The position numbers and the translations under genes are program-made. Shown one piece after another: positions 6,789 to 15,700 of a stretch of DNA of 42,431 nt. The stretch is taken from assembly GCA_944327255.1 (NCBI GenBank), contig CALVHA010000019.1, positions 1 to 42,431 of the forward strand, written 5' to 3'. The notes beneath the pieces are model-generated. The model was not told the origin of the DNA and searched no databases. It saw nothing but the letters and a program-made list of their open reading frames with translations. How positions within the stretch are numbered: the first letter of the stretch is position 1; the number at the start of each line of letters is the position of its first letter. The stretch is from Candidatus Gastranaerophilales bacterium (GTDB lineage: Bacteria > Cyanobacteriota > Vampirovibrionia > Gastranaerophilales > Gastranaerophilaceae).

Positions 6789-9700
6789 ATGATTTCACTT
6801 AAGAATTTAGAAAATGAGAACTTTGAATTATTTAAGCATAATGTAAAAAGCGGGATTCCATTTGCTGTTACCGGACTTGTCGCCTTGCTAAGACTCTTTC
6901 TTGTTCAAAAAACAAAAGAATTAACGAAAAAAAAAGTCCTATTTATCACATCCAGTGAACAAAATGCTTTAAAGTATCAAAATGACTTACATAGAGCGTA
7001 TGGTGTGGATTCTCAAATTATTCCATTCCAGAATATATCGATGTATGAAACCGTAAATTCAAACAAATACGAATATGCGGAACAAATAAAAATTTTACTC
7101 GAAAAACCGGAGATTGTAATCGCTCCGGTTAAAGTTTTACTTGAAAAATTTCCAGATGAAAATTTTCTACTAACAAATAAGCTGAATGTAAAAGTAGGCG
7201 ATGAAATTGATACAAAAGAATTCGCACAAAAGCTTGTAAATTTAGGATACAAAAGATCTACAATGGTCAGTGACATAGCAGAATTCAGCGCTAGAGGAGA
7301 TATCATCGATGTATTTTCCTTAGACAAAAATCCAGTGAGAATTGAGTTATGGGGAGATGAAGTTGTTGATATAAGATACTTTAATAATGAGACTCAGAAA
7401 TCAATTGAAAAAGTTTCTTCTATTGAAATCCTGCCTATGTATAAATTTATAGCAAAAGATACTTCAAAATTTTCAGAGGAAGAAGGATATTTTGAGGGAA
7501 TAGAGGTTTATCAGAATTTTTATAATCCTGAGCTGGTGAGTATTTTTGACTATTTTAAAGACTATATTATTGTGACGGATGAAACATCTGAGGTTTATGC
7601 AAAATACGAATTTTTTGACCAGAACTTTGAGGGACAGTATCAGGAAAATCTTAAACTTGACCTTATTAAAGAACTCATTGGACGAAACCATTTTACTTAT
7701 GAAGAATTTGTAAAAAAAATGGCAAGATTTATGAGAGTAGGGCTTGATAACTTTTTAGACAGCGAAGTTGAGGAGATTGTAGAATTTAATACACTTCCTG
7801 TTAGAAATTTTACAGCAAATCTTGATGAAATTGCTCAATTTATAAAAGACAATTCTCAATACAAAATTACAATTGCAACGGATTATCCGGAGCGTGTCAG
7901 AGAAATTCTTACAGAACGTGACGTATATACACAGGTTGATTACACAGAAAGTATTGCTTCTCACGGCGGAATATTGGAAGATTTTAAGACAATAATATTA
8001 ACCGACAGAGAACTATTTAACAAACGCAATAAAGAAATTACATCTTCACGGCGTTCATATTATAAGGAAAAACCTGAATTTATAGAAAATATAAATGATA
8101 TCCAAGAAGGAGAATACGTTGTTCATTCTATACATGGTGTTGGTATTTACAGAGGTCTAAGCCAGCAGGAAATAGACGGACAGCTTAAAGACTACCTTAC
8201 AATAGAATATGCAAGTAAAGACAAACTTCATATTCCTGCAGAGCAAATAAACCTGTTATGCCGGTATAGAGGTTCTGGTTCAATAAAGCCAAAGTTATCG
8301 CGCATGGGCGGTAAAGATTGGGAAAACACAAAAGCCAGAGTAAAAAAAGAAGTTGAACAGGTCGCTTATGACCTTTTAAGACTTTATGCAAGAAGGAAAA
8401 TGCAAAAGGGAATACAGTTTCTTCCGGATACTAATTGGCAGGCAGAAATGGAAGAGGCTTTTGAATACACAGAAACTCCTGATCAAATGAAGGCAATTGT
8501 AGATGTAAAATCTGATATGGAAAGCGAAAATCCGATGGATAGACTCATTTGCGGAGATGTCGGATTTGGTAAAACAGAAGTTGCAATGAGAGGGATTTTC
8601 AAAGCCGTAACATCAGGCAAACAAGTTGCCGTTGTTGTTCCGACTACAATTCTTGCATTTCAACACTTCCAGACAATGAGTGAAAGATTCCAGCCTTTTG
8701 GGGTAAAAGTAGAACTTCTTTCGCGTTTCCGCTCCTCAAAAGAACAGAAAGAAACAATTAAACATCTTGCAACAGGAGAATGTGATGTAGTAATAGGGAC
8801 TCACAGATTACTACAGGACGGAATTGTTTTCAAAGATTTAGGTCTGCTCGTTATTGATGAGGAACATAGATTTGGTGTAAGGCATAAAGAAAAATTAAAA
8901 CAACTTCGTGAAAATATAGACATAATTACTATGTCCGCGACACCAATTCCGAGAACACTTTATATGTCATTATCCGGAATAAAAGACATGTCGGTTATTA
9001 ATACTCCGCCTAAAAACAGACTTCCTATTAAAACATTTGTCGGAGTTTGGAATGAAAACATGGTTAAAAATGCCATTGTTCACGAGCTTGACAGGGAAGG
9101 GCAGGTATTTTATCTATATAATCGTGTAGAAACCATTGAAGAATTCAGGTTACAGCTAAAACAACTTGTCCCGAATGCCAGAATTGCAATAGGACATGGA
9201 CAGATGGATGAAAAACAGCTTGAACAGGTTATTATAGATTTTGCAAACCACGAATATGATGTACTGCTTGCAACAACAATTATAGAAAATGGTATTGATA
9301 TTCCGAATGCAAATACAATGATTATACATGATGCAGATAGATTCGGATTGGCACAACTTTACCAGCTTAGAGGACGTGTTGGCAGAAGCCAGCGACAGGC
9401 TTATTGTTATTGTTTTTACAAGCGGACAAAAGAAATGACTAAAGAAGCAATTGCAAGATTAAAGGCAATAAAAGAATTCACAACACTAGGAAGCGGATAT
9501 CAAATTGCACTAAGAGATGTCGAAATTAGAGGTGTAGGAAATATTCTCGGAACAAAACAGCACGGACATATGATTAATGTTGGTTTCGATACATACTGCC
9601 AGCTTCTTGAAGAAACCGTACATGAACTTCAGGGAGAACATATCGAAGAAGAAGTGTCAACAATCGTAGATATAAATGTAACAGCATTTATTCCTGATGA

Positions 9701-10136
9701 ATGGGTGGGATCGAAAGAACAAAAAATGATAGAATATAAACGTTTGGCGGATGTAAAAAATGATGTTGAACTTGATTATATTACAGAAGAATGGAAAGAC
9801 AGGTTCGCAAAACCTCCTGAAAGCGTTGAAAATTTAATAAAACTCATCCGCCTGAGGCTTGCCGCAAGTGATGTTAAAATTTCATTGATACGAGAGACAT
9901 CAGATAATATAAGGATTTACACACCATACACCCAGCCTGAGTGGAAACTCATTCAGCCTCATCTCCCTGCAGAGATACTTAAAAGAATAAAATTCACACT
10001 TGCACCGGCTTCATGTCAGGAAGGCGTCTCTATTCTCCTGCTTAACAATTCTTATATGAATTTTAATGAAGTATTTAACATTTTGACAGATTTGTTTTAT
10101 TATATACATAAAGTTAGTCACGATTACTCAAAGTAA
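6789..10136 (+). CDS. mfd: Transcription-repair coupling factor
   Basis: Mfd is a DNA translocase that removes RNA polymerase stalled at lesions and recruits UvrA for nucleotide excision repair. The 1,115-residue protein has the full domain order: UvrB-like N-terminus, CarD/Tudor-like polymerase-interacting domain near 435-510 (GEYVVHSIHGVGIYRG), helicase motor with Walker A GDVGFGKT (589-596) and DEEH (690-693), SATPIPRT, ENGIDIPN, and RGRVGRS, then the C-terminal TRCF domain. Length is close to the Escherichia coli protein (1,148). The start has no Shine-Dalgarno sequence but has a -10 box 6 nt away, suggesting a leaderless mRNA. It is followed 17 bp later by the parvulin gene. Confidence 0.97.
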   Translation: MISLKNLENENFELFKHNVKSGIPFAVTGLVALLRLFLVQKTKELTKKKVLFITSSEQNALKYQNDLHRAYGVDSQIIPFQNISMYETVNSNKYEYAEQIKILLEKPEIVIAPVKVLLEKFPDENFLLTNKLNVKVGDEIDTKEFAQKLVNLGYKRSTMVSDIAEFSARGDIIDVFSLDKNPVRIELWGDEVVDIRYFNNETQKSIEKVSSIEILPMYKFIAKDTSKFSEEEGYFEGIEVYQNFYNPELVSIFDYFKDYIIVTDETSEVYAKYEFFDQNFEGQYQENLKLDLIKELIGRNHFTYEEFVKKMARFMRVGLDNFLDSEVEEIVEFNTLPVRNFTANLDEIAQFIKDNSQYKITIATDYPERVREILTERDVYTQVDYTESIASHGGILEDFKTIILTDRELFNKRNKEITSSRRSYYKEKPEFIENINDIQEGEYVVHSIHGVGIYRGLSQQEIDGQLKDYLTIEYASKDKLHIPAEQINLLCRYRGSGSIKPKLSRMGGKDWENTKARVKKEVEQVAYDLLRLYARRKMQKGIQFLPDTNWQAEMEEAFEYTETPDQMKAIVDVKSDMESENPMDRLICGDVGFGKTEVAMRGIFKAVTSGKQVAVVVPTTILAFQHFQTMSERFQPFGVKVELLSRFRSSKEQKETIKHLATGECDVVIGTHRLLQDGIVFKDLGLLVIDEEHRFGVRHKEKLKQLRENIDIITMSATPIPRTLYMSLSGIKDMSVINTPPKNRLPIKTFVGVWNENMVKNAIVHELDREGQVFYLYNRVETIEEFRLQLKQLVPNARIAIGHGQMDEKQLEQVIIDFANHEYDVLLATTIIENGIDIPNANTMIIHDADRFGLAQLYQLRGRVGRSQRQAYCYCFYKRTKEMTKEAIARLKAIKEFTTLGSGYQIALRDVEIRGVGNILGTKQHGHMINVGFDTYCQLLEETVHELQGEHIEEEVSTIVDINVTAFIPDEWVGSKEQKMIEYKRLADVKNDVELDYITEEWKDRFAKPPESVENLIKLIRLRLAASDVKISLIRETSDNIRIYTPYTQPEWKLIQPHLPAEILKRIKFTLAPASCQEGVSILLLNNSYMNFNEVFNILTDLFYYIHKVSHDYSK

Positions 10137-10153
10137 AAGAAAGAGAGAATTTG

Positions 10154-11317
10154 ATGAAGGGAAAAAAACTATTAGCAACACTTGCAGTTTCTGCAATATT
10201 ATTTACAGGCTGCGGTTTAAAGTCTGCTCAGACAATCATTAAAGTTAACGACACTAAAATTTCGCAAGCTCAATTTGATGACGCCTTTGATAAAGAAGCT
10301 AATTCTGGTATGGTTGCAAAATTAGGTATCGATTTAAAAAACGGCAAAAACGATTTTATGTATAACCTTATCAAAAACAGAGTTGTAAATGAACTTATAA
10401 TTAAAGCTCTGTTAGATGAAGAAGTTGCAAAACGCAATATTAAAGTTACAAATGACGATATGGAAGAAGCTATCAAAACTATCGTCGATAAAGTTGGTTC
10501 TAAAGAGCAATTAGATAAAATCTTAAAAGATAGCGGAGTTAGCGCTAACGACTTTAAAAAAGATTTAAAAGAACAGGTTAAATTGAAAAAATTAGCTGAA
10601 TCTTTAGGAAACTCTGATGTTTCTGATGCCGAAGTAAAAGCTTTCTACAACAGAAATCTTGACAAATTCAAATATCCTGAAAAAGTTAGAGCATCTCACA
10701 TACTTATTGCTGTAAATCCACAAGAAATTACAGAAGTGATTAAATCTGATCCTGCTAATGAAAAATTAACAGAAGATCAAGTTAAAGCTAAAGTTGACGA
10801 AACAATTAAAGCAAAAGAAGCTAAAGCTAAAGATTTATTTGCAAAAGCACAAAAAGATCCTGCTTCATTTGCAAAACTTGCAAAAGAAAATTCTGAAGAT
10901 CCTACATCTGCAACAAAAGGCGGAGAATTAGGATTTTTTGCAAAGAATGAAATGGTTCCAGAATTCGCAAATGCAGCATTCAAAGCTAAACCAAACACTG
11001 TTGTAGGACCGGTAAAATCAATGTATGGTTACCACATTATTTATGTAAAAGACAGAATGGCTGCAGGTCAAGAACCATTTGAAAAAGTAAAAAACAGTAT
11101 TCATGATTTCTTAGAAAATCAAAAACAGCTGGCACAAATCGACAGATTAGTTGAAACATTAAAGAAGAATGCTAAAATTGAATTTGTAAATAAAGAGTAT
11201 GATCCTGAACAAATTCAGAAGAATGTTCAAGAAAGCATTCAAAAAAGTGCAGAAACAGCTAAACAATTAAAAAAAGAAGCTGAAGCTAAAAAACAAGCTA
11301 CAACAAATAAAAAATAA
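10154..11317 (+). CDS. Lipoprotein peptidyl-prolyl isomerase of the PrsA/SurA (parvulin) type
   Basis: The protein should assist folding of exported proteins by cis-trans isomerisation of prolyl bonds, at the periplasmic face of a membrane. The N-terminus is a lipoprotein signal peptide with lipobox LFTGC (Cys20). A SurA-like chaperone segment (about 25-170) precedes one parvulin domain (about 172-300) with VRASHILIAV, GGELGFFAKNEMVPEF and MYGYHIIYVKD. The tail (about 345-387) is rich in Lys, Glu and Gln. I start at the ATG at 10154, 6 nt after AAGAGAG; a TTG codon lies just before it. It probably shares the mfd transcript and ends at a strong bidirectional terminator. Confidence 0.9.
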   Translation: MKGKKLLATLAVSAILFTGCGLKSAQTIIKVNDTKISQAQFDDAFDKEANSGMVAKLGIDLKNGKNDFMYNLIKNRVVNELIIKALLDEEVAKRNIKVTNDDMEEAIKTIVDKVGSKEQLDKILKDSGVSANDFKKDLKEQVKLKKLAESLGNSDVSDAEVKAFYNRNLDKFKYPEKVRASHILIAVNPQEITEVIKSDPANEKLTEDQVKAKVDETIKAKEAKAKDLFAKAQKDPASFAKLAKENSEDPTSATKGGELGFFAKNEMVPEFANAAFKAKPNTVVGPVKSMYGYHIIYVKDRMAAGQEPFEKVKNSIHDFLENQKQLAQIDRLVETLKKNAKIEFVNKEYDPEQIQKNVQESIQKSAETAKQLKKEAEAKKQATTNKK

Positions 11318-11333
11318 GTTGTTAAATAATGAC

Positions 11334-11367
11334 AAAAACGGGGTTGAATAAATTCAGCCCCGTTTTT
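11334..11367 (+). terminator. Bidirectional intrinsic terminator
   Basis: AAAACGGGGTTGAA and TTCAGCCCCGTTTT pair (with one G-T pair) around a TAAA loop; T runs follow on both strands. It separates the convergent parvulin and GlcD-type genes. Confidence 0.93.
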
Positions 11368-11387
11368 CTATGATTTTTTATTAGTCA

Positions 11388-12776
11388 CTAAAAAATTTTA
11401 TACGGATTCAAAATATTGTCAGGATCGAACATTTTCTTAATCATACGCATATAATCCAATGCAACACCATTGATAACTTTTGCGATATGGTCTCTTTTTT
11501 CCGCGCCTATACCATGTTCTCCTGATAAAATACCGCCTAATTTAGCAGTTAAATCATAAATTTCAGACTTTGCAAGCTTATATCTTTTATATTCATCTTC
11601 ATCCCGGTAATCAATAGGTATTTGCGGATGAACACTACCATCACCGACATGCCCAACAAGACATGCCGTTAAATCATACTTTTCACAAATTTTTTTAATT
11701 CCGCGTATAAGTTTTGCTAAATTTTCTCTTGGAACAATAACATCATCCGTTGTAACATTCGGTTTTAATTTTGCACAAGCTCCCATGGAAGAACGTCTCG
11801 CCATCCATATTCGTTCATATTCCTCTTCACACTGAGAACACTGAATATCAACTGCATTACAGTTATGCAAAATCCCTTCAATAATTTTTTGTTGATATTC
11901 TATTGAATTCCTAAATCCGTCAATTTCTATCACAAGAGCGCAATCCTTATCACATAATAACCCCGCAGGATAAAATTTTTCAACTGTTTGAATGGCATTC
12001 CTATCCATAAAATCAATTGTTGCAGGACAGATTTTCTTTTCAATAATCAAATTTACAGCCTGAATTGCTGTTTCAACAGTATTAAAATATGCCATTAACA
12101 CTTTTTTTGCTTCTGGTTTTGGAATTAATTTCAAAGTGGCCTCAGTAACTATACCAAGAGTTCCTTCCGAACCAACAAATAAAGTTGACAGGTTATATCC
12201 GGTCGCATTTTTTACGGTATTAGAACCTGTTCTCAGAATTTTGCCGTTAGCAGTCACAACCTGCAAATCAAGCACATAGTCCTTTGTTGAACCATATTTA
12301 AAAGTTCGAGCCCCGCCAGAGGATTGCGCAATACTTCCACCAATAGTAGAAACCTTAAGATTGGAAGGATCAGGAGGGTAAAATAAACCTAAATCTTCCA
12401 CTGCTTTTTGTAAATCTCCAACAATTACGCCAGGCTGAACTCTAGCTGTCATATTTTCGGGATTTATATCCAATATTTTATTCATTTTGGAAAAATTTAA
12501 AATAATTCCCCCATGTTCAACCCTGCATGCGCCAACGACATTTGTTCCAGCGCCCCTGCAGATTACAGGTATTTTATATCTTCCGGCGTTGGAAATTACT
12601 CGAACAACATCTTCAACCGTTTCAACAAACACAACAGCATCAGGAATATTTTTTATTGTCCTTGAATTAGTTGCATCCTGAGCATAAGCATAACATTCTT
12701 CTACCGTTGTCAGAATATTATCGGGGTTTAGAGTTTTTTTTAGGGTTTTAATCAAAGTTTTACTATTATTCAACAT
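11388..12776 (-). CDS. glcD: FAD-binding 2-hydroxyacid oxidase/dehydrogenase (GlcD/lactate dehydrogenase type)
   Basis: This family oxidises 2-hydroxyacids such as glycolate or D-lactate using FAD. The 462-residue protein has the vanillyl-alcohol-oxidase FAD fold: CRGAGTN (73-79), GGSIAQSSGGARTFKYG (146-162) for the pyrophosphate, then a C-terminal substrate domain with GHVGDGSVHPQIP and GEHGIGAEKR. The iron-sulfur partner (GlcF) and GlcE are absent nearby, so the electron acceptor is unknown and the substrate cannot be fixed. Its ATG lies 11 nt inside the end of the giant coiled-coil gene with no strong ribosome binding site, which points to translational coupling. It ends at the terminator shared with the parvulin gene. 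Confidence 0.88.
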   Translation of the reverse strand: MLNNSKTLIKTLKKTLNPDNILTTVEECYAYAQDATNSRTIKNIPDAVVFVETVEDVVRVISNAGRYKIPVICRGAGTNVVGACRVEHGGIILNFSKMNKILDINPENMTARVQPGVIVGDLQKAVEDLGLFYPPDPSNLKVSTIGGSIAQSSGGARTFKYGSTKDYVLDLQVVTANGKILRTGSNTVKNATGYNLSTLFVGSEGTLGIVTEATLKLIPKPEAKKVLMAYFNTVETAIQAVNLIIEKKICPATIDFMDRNAIQTVEKFYPAGLLCDKDCALVIEIDGFRNSIEYQQKIIEGILHNCNAVDIQCSQCEEEYERIWMARRSSMGACAKLKPNVTTDDVIVPRENLAKLIRGIKKICEKYDLTACLVGHVGDGSVHPQIPIDYRDEDEYKRYKLAKSEIYDLTAKLGGILSGEHGIGAEKRDHIAKVINGVALDYMRMIKKMFDPDNILNPYKIF

Positions 12777-15700
12777 ATGAAGCCAGCTTTTCTATATTTA
12801 CACTCAAATTTGAGAGTTTTTCTTCAATCCTGTCTATTGTATCTAAATCATGTCTTGAAGATATCATAACTGCAACCCTGTCTAACTGTCGTTCTATCCT
12901 GTCAATACGTGATTCCTGCTCATTAAATCTTGTTTCAATAAGATCAATTAAATCCTGTCTGTCGGGAATAGATTTACGAAGTTCTTTTATTGCGTCAGAA
13001 ACCGTATTAATTTTAGCAGTCTTATCGTAAATACTTGAGATTGTTTCTGTCGTTCCATCCATCCATTCACCAAGATACATCATAACATTCTTTAAAACAG
13101 TATTAAGATTCGCAGAATAAGAAAGTTTTTCATCCATAGAAACAAGAGCTTTTTCAATACCTTGTGTAATTGCGGTATTATCCATCTGTTCAAGCTTATC
13201 TTTTGTTTCTTTAAGACGATAAAGAATTATATCATTAACTTCTTTATTTGTTAATATCAACTGATTCAATCTTGATGAAATACTGAGAATATAATCATTT
13301 GCATCCTCGCCTTTTTGTTTTTTCAACATAGATTCGTCAAATGCGTCTCTCAAACTCTCAATTGATTTTGACATTTTAGAGATATTATTCGAGATAACAC
13401 AAATTTCATTGGCGGAGGATTCACTTGACATATCCTTCAAGATTAAACGCAATTTGGCAATATCAGATTCAACATCCTGAAGAGTATATGAATAAAAATC
13501 CATATCATCCCCACTGGAAGTCAAACTTGTGAGCTGACGTTTAACTTCCATCAACGTTCTATGAATATCATTTGTTTTTTCATTTACGAAATCTTTAATT
13601 TCTTCCGTTTCTTCTACAAAGGATATTTCGTTTGATACTGAAACAACTGCAGAGATAACAGAATCTTTTATTTCGCTTGCCTGTTTTGAAAGGTCAATTT
13701 CAGAAATTTTTTGCAACAATTTCTGGAGAGACTCATTAACATTTGCTGAATTGTCAGCCGAAATTTGCTCTTCAATTAAGTCCTTAATATTGCTGATTTC
13801 TTCTTGAATATCACCATCATCATCCATTGCAAGAACATCAACTTTACTGTGCAATTTATTAATCAAATCTTCCAATTTAGAATTTGTTTCTGTATCGGCT
13901 TTAATTATATCTAATTTTTCATTAATAGCCTTGGTATCTGTTTGTATAACTTCTACCTGCTCATTAATCTGTTCAAGACTTTCAATTACATCACTATTAT
14001 CATTCTGTGCAATTATATCAATCTTATTATCTATTGTTGTTATTAAGGATTCGACATTAGAAGTTTTTAACACATTTTCAATAGACAATAAGCCGTTTTT
14101 AATTTCTTCAAGCTCTTGTTCGTTATCGTTCTGCGCAATTATATCAAGTTTATTATCTATTGTTCTTAATAAAGTTTCAAAATTAGAAGCCTTAACTGCA
14201 TTTTCTATCGCTAACAGGCCGTTCTTAATATCTTCAATATCCTGTTCATTATCACTTTGAGCAAAAATATCAAGTTTATTATCAATTACCTTGATTAAAT
14301 TTTCAATATTAGAAGATTCTTCCATACGGGTTCTTACAATACTTAAACCCTCTTTTATATTTTGAATATCCTCCGTTATCTCAGAATTATCATCCAGTGC
14401 AAGAATATCAAGTTTACTATCAACAGTTCTTATTAAGTCTTCTAACTTCTTATTTTCTTCATTCTTGCCAATAGAATCTATTTTATTATCAAAATTTGTC
14501 TGAACTTCAGTTATTAAATTTTTAATATCAAAAAGAATATCGCCGGAAGAATTATCATCAGATAATGCCAAAACATCAAGCTTAGCATTAATTTCTTCTA
14601 ATTGTGTTTCATATTCAAAGTTTTTTTGAACTTTCTGGATTATCTCTGATATAGAATCTTTTAACTCGACAGTATTATCCTTAATATCAGAAACATTCAC
14701 ATTTAACTCTGAAATATTTTCGAGAATTTCAGAGCTGTCATCCATGGCAAATACATCCAGTTTTGAATTTATAGCATCAAGTTTTTTGCTAATATCAGAA
14801 TTTATATTTTCAGATTTTTCAAACTTCTCATTAATAACATCTAATGTATAATCAACAGTATTGTTCACAGAATTTATAACATCCAGAAGATCCTGTGAAG
14901 AAAGTACATGATCCTGTTTAAATTCTTCCAGCTTTTCTGCCAAACTTCGGTTCAAAGTTTTAATAACATCAAGAAGCTCTTCATTATCAATAAGAGACAG
15001 GACAGACGCGCTGAAATCATCCATTTCCAACTGTCTTTTTTCTGCAAAAAACTTCTTTAAATCTTCCAATAAATTAACTAAAGAATTCTTAACAGAAATA
15101 CTGTTTTCTTCTATACTGCTTTCAATTTTTACAAGCTCGGCTTCTAATTTATCCTGAATACTCTCGGTGGTAGAAAAATTACTCTGCACTTTTTCATTGA
15201 TATTTAATAGTGTCTGCCTGATAAGCTCAAAGTTGCTTTCTGAAGTTTCATGAATAAAATCTTCTAAAGCTTGGAATTTTAAAACTGATTCTTTATAAGA
15301 ATCCTCAACTTTGTCAAATAATAAATTTTCTTCAAAAGAAGTTTTAAATTCTTGTAAAAGATTCACATAAGAAATTTCAATTTGTCCTTTAATATCAGAA
15401 ACAATCTGTCCGAAATCAGAACTAAAGAAACCATTCAATGATTCTTTTAGAGCCTCGAAGTTTTCAAGAAAACCATTATTTTTTTCATCAATAATATTTT
15501 TTATATCAGATATTATGTTTTCAACATCAGCCTGTAAACCAAGCATTTTTTCTTCAAAATCACCTCTTAAATATTCGGCATTTTCGCTTTGCTTAAGGCG
15601 GACTTCCTCAAGATTTTGTCCGATTAAATATAAATTACTGCTTATTGAAGCACAAGTATCACGAAGAGTTTCATTTAATTCTATAGTTTGGCCTTCTTTT

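Noticed and set aside
13931..14260. Plus-strand frame with internal repeats inside the giant gene
   Set aside because: It is the antisense reading of the 42-residue coiled-coil repeats; the repetition comes from the sense strand.
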